A model generated the notes under the pieces. That model was not told the DNA's origin. It did not search any database and saw only the letters and a list, made by a program, of their open reading frames with translations. Position numbers and translations under genes: made by a program. From the NCBI GenBank assembly GCA_037893225.1, contig JAZGUH010000695.1, positions 62,001-126,000 on the forward strand: 64,000 nucleotides of DNA. The letters are read 5' to 3'. Source of the stretch: Hippasteria phrygiana. Its lineage: Eukaryota; Echinodermata; Asteroidea; Valvatida; Goniasteridae. Positions 36,176 to 50,449 of this stretch are shown one piece after another. The stretch's first letter is position 1; each line of letters opens with the position of its first letter.

Positions 36176-39100
36176 ATGAATGAGTAAAGCAAGTCCATAC
36201 CCTAGGGAATTTGACAGGCATGGAGCAATACATAAAAGGTAATCTGCACACAGATGGTGGCCGGGAAGAAAATAAACATTGCGAGGTTTGAATTTTCTCC
36301 ACAAGTGTTAACTCTAAGAAGCCGCCGATAATTGCAACATGTAGCGCCAGATCTAAGCTATCCATACATGTCAAAATTACTGAATTTGGTTGATATTTCA
36401 TGCAATTATGAATGAGTAAAGCAAGTCCATACCCCAGGGAATTTGACATGCATGGAGCAATAAATAGACGGTAACATGTACACAGATGTTGGCCGGAAAG
36501 AAAATAAACATTGCGAGGTTTGAATTTTCTCCACAAGTTTTAACTCTAAGAAGCCGCCGATAATTGCAACATGTAGCGCCAGATCTAAGCTATCCATACA
36601 TGTCAAAATTACTGAATTTGGTTGATATTTCATGCAATTATGAATGAGTAAAGCAAGTGATACCCTAGGGAATTTGACATGCATGGAGCAATAAATAGAA
36701 GGTAATATGCACACAGATGTTGGCCGGAAAGAAAATATGCATTGCGAGGTTTGAATTTTCTCCACAAGTTTTAACTCTAAGAAGCCGCCGATAAATGCAA
36801 CATGTAGCGCCAGATCTAAGCTATCCATACATGTCAAAATTACTGAATTTGGTTGATATTTCATGCAATTATGAATGAGTAAAGCAAGTCCATACCCCAG
36901 GGAATTTGACAGGCATGGAGCAATAAATAGAAGGTAATATGCACACAGATGTTGGCCGGAAAGAAAATAAACATTGCGAGGTTTGAATTTTCTCCACAAG
37001 TTTTAACTCTAAGAAGCCGCCGATAATTGCAGCATGTAGCGCCAGATCTAAGCTATCCATACATGTCAAAATTACTGTATTTGGTTGATATTTCATGCAA
37101 TTATGAATGAGTAAAGCAAGTCCATACCCCAGGGAATTTGACAGGCATGGAGCAATACATAAAAGGTAATCTGCACACAGATGGTGGCCGGGAAGAAAAT
37201 AAACATTGCGAGGTTTGAATTTTCTCCACAATTGTTAACTCTAAGAAGCCGCCGATAATTGCAACATGTAGCGCCAGATCTAAGCTATCCATACATGTCA
37301 AAATTACTGAATTTGGTTGATATTTCATGCAATTATGAATGAGTAAAGCAAGTCCATACCCCAGGGAATTTGACATGCATGGAGCAATAAATAGACGGTA
37401 ACATGTACACAGATGTTGGCCGGAAAGAAAATAAACATTGCGAGGTTTGAATTTTCTCCACAAGTTTTAACTCTAAGAAGCCGCCGATAATTGCAACATG
37501 TAGCGCCAGATCTAAGCTATCCATACATGTCAAAATTACTGAATTTGGTTGATATTTCATGCAATTATGAATGAGTAAAGCAAGTCCATACCCTAGGGAA
37601 TTTGACAGGCATGGAGCAATAAATAGAAGGTAATATGCACACAGATGTTGGCCGGAAAGAAAATAAACATTGCGAGGTTTGAATTTTCTCCACAAGTTTT
37701 AACTCTAAGAAGCCGCCGATAATTGCAACATGTAGCGCCAGATCTAAGCTATCCATACATGTCAAAATTACTGTATTTGGTGTATATTTCATGCAATTAT
37801 GAATGAGTAAAGCAAGTCCATACCCCAGGGAATTTGACATGCATGGAGCAATAAATAGACGGTAACATGTACACCTATGTTGGCCGGAAAGAAAAATAAA
37901 CATTGCGAGGTTTGAATTTTCTCCACAAGTTTTAACTCTAAGAAGCCGCCGATAATTGCAACATGTAGCGCCAGATCTAAGCTATCCATACATGTCAAAA
38001 TTACTGAATTTGGTTGATATTTCATGCAATTATGAATGAGTAAAGCAAGTCCATACCCTAGGGAATTTGACAGGCATGGAGCAATAAATAGAAGGTAATA
38101 TGCACACTGATGTTGGCCGGAAAGAAAATAAACATTGCGAGGTTTGAATTTTCTCCACAAGTTTTAACTCTAAGAAGCCGCCGATAATTGCAACATGTAG
38201 CGCCAGATCTAAGCTATCCATACATGTCAAAATTACTGTATTTGGTGTATATTTCATGCAATTATGAATGAGTAAAGCAAGTCCATACCCCAGGGAATTT
38301 GACAGGCATGGAGCAATACATAAAAGGTAATCTGCACACAGATGGTGGCCGGGAAGAAAATAAACATTGCGAGGTTTGAATTTTCTCCACAAGTGTTAAC
38401 TCTAAGAAGCCGCCGATAATTGCAACATGTAGCGCCAGATCTAAGCTATCCATACATGTCAAAATAACTGAATTTGGTTGATATTTCATGCAATTATGAA
38501 TGAGTAAAGCAAGTCCATACCCTAGGGAATTTGACAGGCATGGAGCAATACATAAAAGGTAATCTGCACACAGATGGTGGCCGGGAAGAAAATAAACATT
38601 GCGAGGTTTGAATTTTCTCCACAAGTGTTAACTCTAAGAAGCCGCCGATAATTGCAACATGTAGCGCCAGATCTAAGCTATCCATACATGTCAAAATTAC
38701 TGAATTTGGTTGATATTTCATGCAATTATGAATGAGTAAAGCAAGTCCATACCCCAGGGAATTTGACATGCATGGAGCAATAAATAGACGGTAACATGTA
38801 CACAGATGTTGGCCGGAAAGAAAATAAACATTGCGAGGTTTGAATTTTCTCCACAAGTTTTAACTCTAAGAAGCCGCCGATAATTGCAACATGTAGCGCC
38901 AGATCTAAGCTATCCATACATGTCAAAATTACTGAATTTGGTTGATATTTCATGCAATTATGAATGAGTAAAGCAAGTGATACCCTAGGGAATTTGACAT
39001 GCATGGAGCAATAAATAGAAGGTAATATGCACACAGATGTTGGCCGGAAAGAAAATATGCATTGCGAGGTTTGAATTTTCTCCACAAGTTTTAACTCTAA

Positions 39101-40815
39101 GAAGCCGCCGATAAATGCAACATGTAGCGCCAGATCTAAGCTATCCATACATGTCAAAATTACTGAATTTGGTTGATATTTCATGCAATTATGAATGAGT
39201 AAAGCAAGTCCATACCCCAGGGAATTTGACAGGCATGGAGCAATAAATAGAAGGTAATATGCACACAGATGTTGGCCGGAAAGAAAATAAACATTGCGAG
39301 GTTTGAATTTTCTCCACAAGTTTTAACTCTAAGAAGCCGCCGATAATTGCAGCATGTAGCGCCAGATCTAAGCTATCCATACATGTCAAAATTACTGTAT
39401 TTGGTTGATATTTCATGCAATTATGAATGAGTAAAGCAAGTCCATACCCCAGGGAATTTGACAGGCATGGAGCAATACATAAAAGGTAATCTGCACACAG
39501 ATGGTGGCCGGGAAGAAAATAAACATTGCGAGGTTTGAATTTTCTCCACAATTGTTAACTCTAAGAAGCCGCCGATAATTGCAACATGTAGCGCCAGATC
39601 TAAGCTATCCATACATGTCAAAATTACTGAATTTGGTTGATATTTCATGCAATTATGAATGAGTAAAGCAAGTCCATACCCCAGGGAATTTGACATGCAT
39701 GGAGCAATAAATAGACGGTAACATGTACACAGATGTTGGCCGGAAAGAAAATAAACATTGCGAGGTTTGAATTTTCTCCACAAGTTTTAACTCTAAGAAG
39801 CCGCCGATAATTGCAACATGTAGCGCCAGATCTAAGCTATCCATACATGTCAAAATTACTGAATTTGGTTGATATTTCATGCAATTATGAATGAGTAAAG
39901 CAAGTCCATACCCTAGGGAATTTGACAGGCATGGAGCAATAAATAGAAGGTAATATGCACACAGATGTTGGCCGGAAAGAAAATAAACATTGCGAGGTTT
40001 GAATTTTCTCCACAAGTTTTAACTCTAAGAAGCCGCCGATAATTGCAACATGTAGCGCCAGATCTAAGCTATCCATACATGTCAAAATTACTGTATTTGG
40101 TGTATATTTCATGCAATTATGAATGAGTAAAGCAAGTCCATACCCCAGGGAATTTGACATGCATGGAGCAATAAATAGACGGTAACATGTACACCTATGT
40201 TGGCCGGAAAGAAAAATAAACATTGCGAGGTTTGAATTTTCTCCACAAGTTTTAACTCTAAGAAGCCGCCGATAATTGCAACATGTAGCGCCAGATCTAA
40301 GCTATCCATACATGTCAAAATTACTGAATTTGGTTGATATTTCATGCAATTATGAATGAGTAAAGCAAGTCCATACCCTAGGGAATTTGACAGGCATGGA
40401 GCAATAAATAGAAGGTAATATGCACACTGATGTTGGCCGGAAAGAAAATAAACATTGCGAGGTTTGAATTTTCTCCACAAGTTTTAACTCTAAGAAGCCG
40501 CCGATAATTGCAACATGTAGCGCCAGATCTAAGCTATCCATACATGTCAAAATTACTGTATTTGGTGTATATTTCATGCAATTATGAATGAGTAAAGCAA
40601 GTCCATACCCCAGGGAATTTGACAGGCATGGAGCAATACATAAAAGGTAATCTGCACACAGATGGTGGCCGGGAAGAAAATAAACATTGCGAGGTTTGAA
40701 TTTTCTCCACAAGTGTTAACTCTAAGAAGCCGCCGATAATTGCAACATGTAGCGCCAGATCTAAGCTATCCATACATGTCAAAATAACTGAATTTGGTTG
40801 ATATTTCATGCAATT
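36176..40815 (+). repeat. Tandem duplication of a 10-monomer block, 2320 bp x 2
   Basis: Copy 1 is 36176-38495 and copy 2 is 38496-40815. The ten units in order are: B-like, C, D-like with gtgatacc and atatgcatt, a ccccaggg-tagaagg unit with gcagcatg, B with cacaattg, C, A, the 233-bp C unit with acacctatg, A with cactgatg, and B with aaaataactg. All these markers occur in both copies at the same spacing. The second 9738-bp block (to 48260) has only one copy of this decamer, so this duplication is either younger than the large one or was lost from the other copy. Confidence 0.9.
37799..38031 (+). repeat. 233-bp C-type monomer with an extra A in the A-rich tract (6 copies)
   Basis: The tract reads gaaaaataaac instead of gaaaataaac. 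Copies start at 37799, 40119, 47537, 51943, 55653 and 57277. The first four also carry acacctatg, while the last two keep acacagatg. The insertion was then spread by the 2320-, 9738-, 4406- and 1624-bp duplications rather than arising six times. Confidence 0.87.
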
Positions 40816-40947
40816 ATGAATGAGTAAAGCAAGTCCATACCCCAGGGAATTTGACAGGCATGGAGCAATAAATAGAAGGTAATATGCACACAGATGTTGG
40901 CCGGAAAGAAAATAAACATTGCGAGGTTTGAATTTTCTCCACAAGTT

Positions 40948-43900
40948 TTAACTCTAAGAAGCCGCCGATAATTGCAACATGTAGCGCCAGATCTAAGCTA
41001 TCCATACATGTCAAAATTACTGAATTTGGTTGATATTTCATGCAATTATGAATGAGTAAAGCAAGTCCATACCCCAGGGAATTTGACATGCATGGAGCAA
41101 TAAATAGACGGTAACATGTACACAGATGTTGGCCGGAAAGAAAATAAACATTGCGAGGTTTGAATTTTCTCCACAAGTTTTAACTCTAAGAAGCCGCCGA
41201 TAATTGCAACATGTAGCGCCAGATCTAAGCTATCCATACATGTCAAAATTACTGAATTTGGTTGATATTTCATGCAATTATGAATGAGTAAAGCAAGTCA
41301 TACCCTAGGGAATTTGACATGCATGGAGCAATAAATAGAAGGTAATATGCACACAGATGTTGGCCGGAAAGAAAATATACATTGCGAGGTTTGAATTTTC
41401 TCCACAAGTTTTAACTCTAAGAAGCCGCCGATAATTGCAACATGTAGCGCCAGATCTAAGCTATCCATACATGTCAAAATTACTGAATTTGGTTGATATT
41501 TCATGCAATTATGAATGAGTAAAGCAAGTCCATACCCTAGGGAATTTGACAGGCATGGAGCAATAAATAGAAGGTAATATGCACACAGATGTTGGCCGGA
41601 AAGAAAATAAACATTGCGAGGTTTGAATTTTCTCCACAAGTTTTAACTCTAAGAAGCCGCCGATAATTGCAACATGTAGCGCCAGATCTAAGCTATCCAT
41701 ACATGTCAAAATTACTGAATTTGGTTGATATTTCATGCAATTATGAATGAGTAAAGCAAGTCCATACCCTAGGGAATTTGACAGGCATGGAGCAATAAAT
41801 AGAAGGTAATATGCACACAGATGTTGGCCGGAAAGAAAATAAACATTGCGAGGTTTGAATTTTCTCCACAAGTTTTAACTCTAAGAAGCCGCCGATAATT
41901 GCAACATGTAGCGCCAGATCTAAGCTATCCATACATGTCAAAATTACTGAATTTGGTTGATATTTCATGCAATTATGAATGAGTAAAGCAAGTCCATACC
42001 CTAGGGAATTTGACAGGCATGGAGCAATAAATAGAAGGTAATATGCACACAGATGTTGGCCGGAAAGAAAATAAACATTGCGAGGTTTGAATTTTCTCCA
42101 CAAGTTTTAACTCTAAGAAGCCGCCGATAATTGCAACATGTAGCGCCAGATCTAAGCTATCCATACATGTCAAAATTACTGTATTTGGTGTATATTTCAT
42201 GCAATTATGAATGAGTAAAGCAAGTCCATACCCCAGGGAATTTGACAGGCATGGAGCAATACATAAAAGGTAATCTGCACACAGATGGTGGCCGGGAAGA
42301 AAATAAACATTGCGAGGTTTGAATTTTCTCCACAAGTGTTAACTCTAAGAAGCCGCCGATAATTGCAACATGTAGCGCCAGATCTAAGCTATCCATACAT
42401 GTCAAAATTACTGAATTTGGTTGATATTTCATGCAATTATGAATGAGTAAAGCAAGTCCATACCCCAGGGAATTTGACATGCATGGAGCAATAAATAGAC
42501 GGTAACATGTACACAGATGTTGGCCGGAAAGAAAATAAACATTGCGAGGTTTGAATTTTCTCCACAAGTTTTAACTCTAAGAAGCCGCCGATAATTGCAA
42601 CATGTAGCGCCAGATCTAAGCTATCCATACATGTCAAAATTACTGAATTTGGTTGATATTTCATGCAATTATGAATGAGTAAAGCAAGTCATACCCTAGG
42701 GAATTTGACATGCATGGAGCAATAAATAGAAGGTAATATGCACACAGATGTTGGCCGGAAAGAAAATATACATTGCGAGGTTTGAATTTTCTCCACAAGT
42801 TTTAACTCTAAGAAGCCGCCGATAATTGCAACATGTAGCGCCAGATCTAAGCTATCCATACATGTCAAAATTACTGAATTTGGTTGATATTTCATGCAAT
42901 TATGAATGAGTAAAGCAAGTCCATACCCTAGGGAATTTGACAGGCATGGAGCAATAAATAGAAGGTAATATGCACACAGATGTTGGCCGGAAAGAAAATA
43001 AACATTGCGAGGTTTGAATTTTCTCCACAAGTTTTAACTCTAAGAAGCCGCCGATAATTGCAACATGTAGCGCCAGATCTAAGCTATCCATACATGTCAA
43101 AATTACTGAATTTGGTTGATATTTCATGCAATTATGAATGAGTAAAGCAAGTCCATACCCTAGGGAATTTGACAGGCATGGAGCAATAAATAGAAGGTAA
43201 TATGCACACAGATGTTGGCCGGAAAGAAAATAAACATTGCGAGGTTTGAATTTTCTCCACAAGTTTTAACTCTAAGAAGCCGCCGATAATTGCAACATGT
43301 AGCGCCAGATCTAAGCTATCCATACATGTCAAAATTACTGTATTTGGTGTATATTTCATGCAATTATGAATGAGTAAAGCAAGTCCATACCCCAGGGAAT
43401 TTGACATGCATGGAGCAATAAATAGACGGTAACATGTACACAGATGTTGGCCGGAAAGAAAATAAACATTGCGAGGTTTGAATTTTCTCCACAAGTTTTA
43501 ACTCTAAGAAGCCGCCGATAATTGCAACATGTAGCGCCAGATCTAAGCTATCCATACATGTCAAAATTACTGAATTTGGTTGATATTTCATGCAATTATG
43601 AATGAGTAAAGCAAGTCATACCCTACGGAATTTGACATGCATGGAGCAATAAATAGAAGGTAATATGCACACAGATGTTGGCCGGAAAGAAAATATACAT
43701 TGCGAGGTTTGAATTTTCTCCACAAGTTTTAACTCTAAGAAGCCGCCGATAATTGCAACATGTAGCGCCAGATTTAAGCTATCCATACATGTCAAAATTA
43801 CTGAATTTGGTTGATATTTCATGCAATTATGAATGAGTAAAGCAAGTCCATACCCTAGGGAATTTGACAGGCATGGAGCAATAAATAGAAGGTAATATGC

Positions 43901-46900
43901 ACACAGATGTTGGCCGGAAAGAAAATAAACATTGCGAGGTTTGAATTTTCTCCACAAGTTTTAACTCTAAGAAGCCGCCGATAATTGCAACATGTAGCGC
44001 CAGATCTAAGCTATCCATACATGTCAAAATTACTGAATTTGGTTGATATTTCATGCAATTATGAATGAGTAAAGCAAGTCATACCCTAGGGAATTTGACA
44101 TGCATGGAGCAATAAATAGAAGGTAATATGCACACAGATGTTGGCCGGAAAGAAAATATACATTGCGAGGTTTGAATTTTCTCCACAAGTTTTAACTCTA
44201 AGAAGCCGCCGATAATTGCAACATGTAGCGCCAGATCTAAGCTATCCATACATGTCAAAATTACTGAATTTGGTTGATATTTCATGCAATTATGAATGAG
44301 TAAAGCAAGTCCATACCCTAGGGAATTTGACAGGCATGGAGCAATACATAAAAGGTAATCTGCACACAGATGGTGGCCGGGAAGAAAATAAACATTGCGA
44401 GGTTTGAATTTTCTCCACAAGTGTTAACTCTAAGAAGCCGCCGATAATTGCAACATGTAGCGCCAGATCTAAGCTATCCATACATGTCAAAATTACTGAA
44501 TTTGGTTGATATTTCATGCAATTATGAATGAGTAAAGCAAGTCCATACCCCAGGGAATTTGACATGCATGGAGCAATAAATAGACGGTAACATGTACACA
44601 GATGTTGGCCGGAAAGAAAATAAACATTGCGAGGTTTGAATTTTCTCCACAAGTTTTAACTCTAAGAAGCCGCCGATAATTGCAACATGTAGCGCCAGAT
44701 CTAAGCTATCCATACATGTCAAAATTACTGAATTTGGTTGATATTTCATGCAATTATGAATGAGTAAAGCAAGTGATACCCTAGGGAATTTGACATGCAT
44801 GGAGCAATAAATAGAAGGTAATATGCACACAGATGTTGGCCGGAAAGAAAATAAACATTGCGAGGTTTGAATTTTCTCCACAAGTTTTAACTCTAAGAAG
44901 CCGCCGATAATTGCAACATGTAGCGCCAGATCTAAGCTATCCATACATGTCAAAATTACTGTATTTGGTGTATATTTCATGCAATTATGAATGAGTAAAG
45001 CAAGTCCATACCCCAGGGAATTTGACATGCATGGAGCAATAAATATACGGTAACATGTACACAGATGTTGGCCGGAAAGAAAATAAACATTGCGAGGTTT
45101 GAATTTTCTCCACAAGTTTTAACTCTAAGAAGCCGCCGATAATTGCAACATGTAGCGCCAGATCTAAGCTATCCATACATGTCAAAATTACTGAATTTGG
45201 TTGATATTTCATGCAATTATGAATGAGTAAAGCAAGTCCATACCCTAGGGAATTTGACAGGCATGGAGCAATACATAAAAGGTAATCTGCACACAGATGG
45301 TGGCCGGGAAGAAAATAAACATTGCGAGGTTTGAATTTTCTCCACAAGTGTTAACTCTAAGAAGCCGCCGATAATTGCAACATGTAGCGCCAGATCTAAG
45401 CTATCCATACATGTCAAAATTACTGAATTTGGTTGATATTTCATGCAATTATGAATGAGTAAAGCAAGTCCATACCCCAGGGAATTTGACATGCATGGAG
45501 CAATAAATAGACGGTAACATGTACACAGATGTTGGCCGGAAAGAAAATAAACATTGCGAGGTTTGAATTTTCTCCACAAGTTTTAACTCTAAGAAGCCGC
45601 CGATAATTGCAGCATGTAGCGCCAGATCTAAGCTATCCATACATGTCATAATTACTGAATTTGGTTGATATTTCATGCAATTATGAATGAGTAAAGCAAG
45701 TCATACCCTAGGGAATTTGACATGCATGGAGCAATAAATAGAAGGTAATATGCACACAGATGTTGGCCGGAAAGAAAATATACATTGCGAGGTTTGAATT
45801 TTCTCCACAAGTTTTAACTCTAAGAAGCCGCCGATAATTGCAACATGTAGCGCCAGATCTAAGCTATCCATACATGTCAAAATTACTGAATTTGGTTGAT
45901 ATTTCATGCAATTATGAATGAGTAAAGCAAGTCCATACCCTAGGGAATTTGACAGGCATGGAGCAATACATAAAAGGTAATCTGCACACAGATGGTGGCC
46001 GGGAAGAAAATAAACATTGCGAGGTTTGAATTTTCTCCACAAGTGTTAACTCTAAGAAGCCGCCGATAATTGCAACATGTAGCGCCAGATCTAAGCTATC
46101 CATACATGTCAAAATTACTGAATTTGGTTGATATTTCATGCAATTATGAATGAGTAAAGCAAGTCCATACCCCAGGGAATTTGACATGCATGGAGCAATA
46201 AATAGACGGTAACATGTACACAGATGTTGGCCGGAAAGAAAATAAACATTGCGAGGTTTGAATTTTCTCCACAAGTTTTAACTCTAAGAAGCCGCCGATA
46301 ATTGCAACATGTAGCGCCAGATCTAAGCTATCCATACATGTCAAAATTACTGAATTTGGTTGATATTTCATGCAATTATGAATGAGTAAAGCAAGTGATA
46401 CCCTAGGGAATTTGACATGCATGGAGCAATAAATAGAAGGTAATATGCACACAGATGTTGGCCGGAAAGAAAATATGCATTGCGAGGTTTGAATTTTCTC
46501 CACAAGTTTTAACTCTAAGAAGCCGCCGATAAATGCAACATGTAGCGCCAGATCTAAGCTATCCATACATGTCAAAATTACTGAATTTGGTTGATATTTC
46601 ATGCAATTATGAATGAGTAAAGCAAGTCCATACCCCAGGGAATTTGACAGGCATGGAGCAATAAATAGAAGGTAATATGCACACAGATGTTGGCCGGAAA
46701 GAAAATAAACATTGCGAGGTTTGAATTTTCTCCACAAGTTTTAACTCTAAGAAGCCGCCGATAATTGCAGCATGTAGCGCCAGATCTAAGCTATCCATAC
46801 ATGTCAAAATTACTGTATTTGGTTGATATTTCATGCAATTATGAATGAGTAAAGCAAGTCCATACCCCAGGGAATTTGACAGGCATGGAGCAATACATAA

Positions 46901-48260
46901 AAGGTAATCTGCACACAGATGGTGGCCGGGAAGAAAATAAACATTGCGAGGTTTGAATTTTCTCCACAATTGTTAACTCTAAGAAGCCGCCGATAATTGC
47001 AACATGTAGCGCCAGATCTAAGCTATCCATACATGTCAAAATTACTGAATTTGGTTGATATTTCATGCAATTATGAATGAGTAAAGCAAGTCCATACCCC
47101 AGGGAATTTGACATGCATGGAGCAATAAATAGACGGTAACATGTACACAGATGTTGGCCGGAAAGAAAATAAACATTGCGAGGTTTGAATTTTCTCCACA
47201 AGTTTTAACTCTAAGAAGCCGCCGATAATTGCAACATGTAGCGCCAGATCTAAGCTATCCATACATGTCAAAATTACTGAATTTGGTTGATATTTCATGC
47301 AATTATGAATGAGTAAAGCAAGTCCATACCCTAGGGAATTTGACAGGCATGGAGCAATAAATAGAAGGTAATATGCACACAGATGTTGGCCGGAAAGAAA
47401 ATAAACATTGCGAGGTTTGAATTTTCTCCACAAGTTTTAACTCTAAGAAGCCGCCGATAATTGCAACATGTAGCGCCAGATCTAAGCTATCCATACATGT
47501 CAAAATTACTGTATTTGGTGTATATTTCATGCAATTATGAATGAGTAAAGCAAGTCCATACCCCAGGGAATTTGACATGCATGGAGCAATAAATAGACGG
47601 TAACATGTACACCTATGTTGGCCGGAAAGAAAAATAAACATTGCGAGGTTTGAATTTTCTCCACAAGTTTTAACTCTAAGAAGCCGCCGATAATTGCAAC
47701 ATGTAGCGCCAGATCTAAGCTATCCATACATGTCAAAATTACTGAATTTGGTTGATATTTCATGCAATTATGAATGAGTAAAGCAAGTCCATACCCTAGG
47801 GAATTTGACAGGCATGGAGCAATAAATAGAAGGTAATATGCACACTGATGTTGGCCGGAAAGAAAATAAACATTGCGAGGTTTGAATTTTCTCCACAAGT
47901 TTTAACTCTAAGAAGCCGCCGATAATTGCAACATGTAGCGCCAGATCTAAGCTATCCATACATGTCAAAATTACTGTATTTGGTGTATATTTCATGCAAT
48001 TATGAATGAGTAAAGCAAGTCCATACCCCAGGGAATTTGACAGGCATGGAGCAATACATAAAAGGTAATCTGCACACAGATGGTGGCCGGGAAGAAAATA
48101 AACATTGCGAGGTTTGAATTTTCTCCACAAGTGTTAACTCTAAGAAGCCGCCGATAATTGCAACATGTAGCGCCAGATCTAAGCTATCCATACATGTCAA
48201 AATAACTGAATTTGGTTGATATTTCATGCAATTATGAATGAGTAAAGCAAGTCCATACCC
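40948..48260 (+). repeat. 7.3-kb block, copy 2 of the 9738-bp-offset duplication
   Basis: This is the counterpart of 31210-38522. Immediately beyond its right end the sequence continues to match 40816 onward at an offset of 7418 bp (32 units) for about 0.7 kb. The larger repeated unit was therefore probably about 31.2-40.9 kb, with the decamer present once or twice. The private markers ccctacgg (43619), gatttaag (43771) and tcataatt (near 45643) confirm the alignment. Confidence 0.86.
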
Positions 48261-50449
48261 CAGGGAATTTGACAGGCATGGAGCAATAAATAGAAGGTAA
48301 TATGCACACAGATGTTGGCCGGAAAGAAAATAAACATTGCGAGGTTTGAATTTTCTCCACAAGTTTTAACTCTAAGAAGCCGCCGATAATTGCAACATGT
48401 AGCGCCAGATCTAAGCTATCCATACATGTCAAAATTACTGAATTTGGTTGATATTTCATGCAATTATGAATGAGTAAAGCAAGTCCATACCCCAGGGAAT
48501 TTGACATGCATGGAGCAATAAATAGACGGTAACATGTACACAGATGTTGGCCGGAAAGAAAATAAACATTGCGAGGTTTGAATTTTCTCCACAAGTTTTA
48601 ACTCTAAGAAGCCGCCGATAATTGCAACATGTAGCGCCAGATCTAAGCTATCCATACATGTCAAAATTACTGAATTTGGTTGATATTTCATGCAATTATG
48701 AATGAGTAAAGCAAGTCATACCCTAGGGAATTTGACATGCATGGAGCAATAAATAGAAGGTAATATGCACACAGATGTTGGCCGGAAAGAAAATATACAT
48801 TGCGAGGTTTGAATTTTCTCCACAAGTTTTAACTCTAAGAAGCCGCCGATAATTGCAACATGTAGCGCCAGATCTAAGCTATCCATACATGTCAAAATTA
48901 CTGAATTTGGTTGATATTTCATGCAATTATGAATGAGTAAAGCAAGTCCATACCCTAGGGAATTTGACAGGCATGGAGCAATAAATAGAAGGTAATATGC
49001 ACACAGATGTTGGCCGGAAAGAAAATAAACATTGCGAGGTTTGAATTTTCTCCACAAGTTTTAACTCTAAGAAGCCGCCGATAATTGCAACATGTAGCGC
49101 CAGATCTAAGCTATCCATACATGTCAAAATTACTGTATTTGGTGTATATTTCATGCAATTATGAATGAGTAAAGCAAGTCCATACCCTAGGGAATTTGAC
49201 AGGCATGGAGCAATACATAAAAGGTAATCTGCACACAGATGGTGGCCGGGAAGAAAATAAACATTGCGAGGTTTGAATTTTCTCCACAAGTGTTAACTCT
49301 AAGAAGCCGCCGATAATTGCAACATGTAGCGCCAGATCTAAGCTATCCATACATGTCAAAATTACTGAATTTGGTTGATATTTCATGCAATTATGAATGA
49401 GTAAAGCAAGTCCATACCCTAGGGAATTTGACAGGCATGGAGCAATACATAAAAGGTAATCTGCACACAGATGGTGGCCGGGAAGAAAATAAACATTGCG
49501 AGGTTTGAATTTTCTCCACAAGTGTTAACTCTAAGAAGCCGCCGATAATTGCAACATGTAGCGCCAGATCTAAGCTATCCATACATGTCAAAATTACTGA
49601 ATTTGGTTGATATTTCATGCAATTATGAATGAGTAAAGCAAGTCCATACCCCAGGGAATTTGACATGCATGGAGCAATAAATAGACGGTAACATGTACAC
49701 AGATGTTGGCCGGAAAGAAAATAAACATTGCGAGGTTTGAATTTTCTCCACAAGTTTTAACTCTAAGAAGCCGCCGATAATTGCAACATGTAGCGCCAGA
49801 TCTAAGCTATCCATACATGTCAAAATTACTGAATTTGGTTGATATTTCATGCAATTATGAATGAGTAAAGCAAGTGATACCCTAGGGAATTTGACATGCA
49901 TGGAGCAATAAATAGAAGGTAATATGCACACAGATGTTGGCCGGAAAGAAAATATGCATTGCGAGGTTTGAATTTTCTCCACAAGTTTTAACTCTAAGAA
50001 GCCGCCGATAAATGCAACATGTAGCGCCAGATCTAAGCTATCCATACATGTCAAAATTACTGAATTTGGTTGATATTTCATGCAATTATGAATGAGTAAA
50101 GCAAGTCCATACCCCAGGGAATTTGACAGGCATGGAGCAATAAATAGAAGGTAATATGCACACAGATGTTGGCCGGAAAGAAAATAAACATTGCGAGGTT
50201 TGAATTTTCTCCACAAGTTTTAACTCTAAGAAGCCGCCGATAATTGCAGCATGTAGCGCCAGATCTAAGCTATCCATACATGTCAAAATTACTGTATTTG
50301 GTTGATATTTCATGCAATTATGAATGAGTAAAGCAAGTCCATACCCCAGGGAATTTGACAGGCATGGAGCAATACATAAAAGGTAATCTGCACACAGATG
50401 GTGGCCGGGAAGAAAATAAACATTGCGAGGTTTGAATTTTCTCCACAAT
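46044..50449 (+). repeat. 4406-bp tandem duplication, copy 1 (19 monomers)
   Basis: The block begins within the B-like unit at 45914, after position 130 (aagtgttaac here, aattgttaac at 50449). The unit order recurs 4406 bp downstream without exception through 54855 and about 330 bp beyond. It contains the decamer markers atatgcatt, gataaatgc, cacaattg, acacctatg and cactgatg, plus a 9-unit stretch ending in a second gtgatacc unit (g at 49876). Confidence 0.88.

Larger units (their letters stand above)
31210..38522 (+). repeat. 7.3-kb block, copy 1 of a duplication at 9738-bp offset
   Basis: Every diagnostic variant I followed in this block reappears 9738 bp (42 units) downstream at 40948-48260: ccctacgg, gatttaag, gtgatacc, tatacgg, catgtcataatt, gataaatgc, cacaattg, acacctatg and aaaataactg. 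The left limit is position 132 of the unit at 31078 (gttaac here, tttaac at 40947). The right limit is position 28 of the unit at 38496 (ccctaggg here, ccccaggg at 48261). The only internal difference I noticed is at 31622 (ggtgg) against 41360 (gttgg). The very low divergence implies a recent duplication, or else an assembly duplication. Confidence 0.87.
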
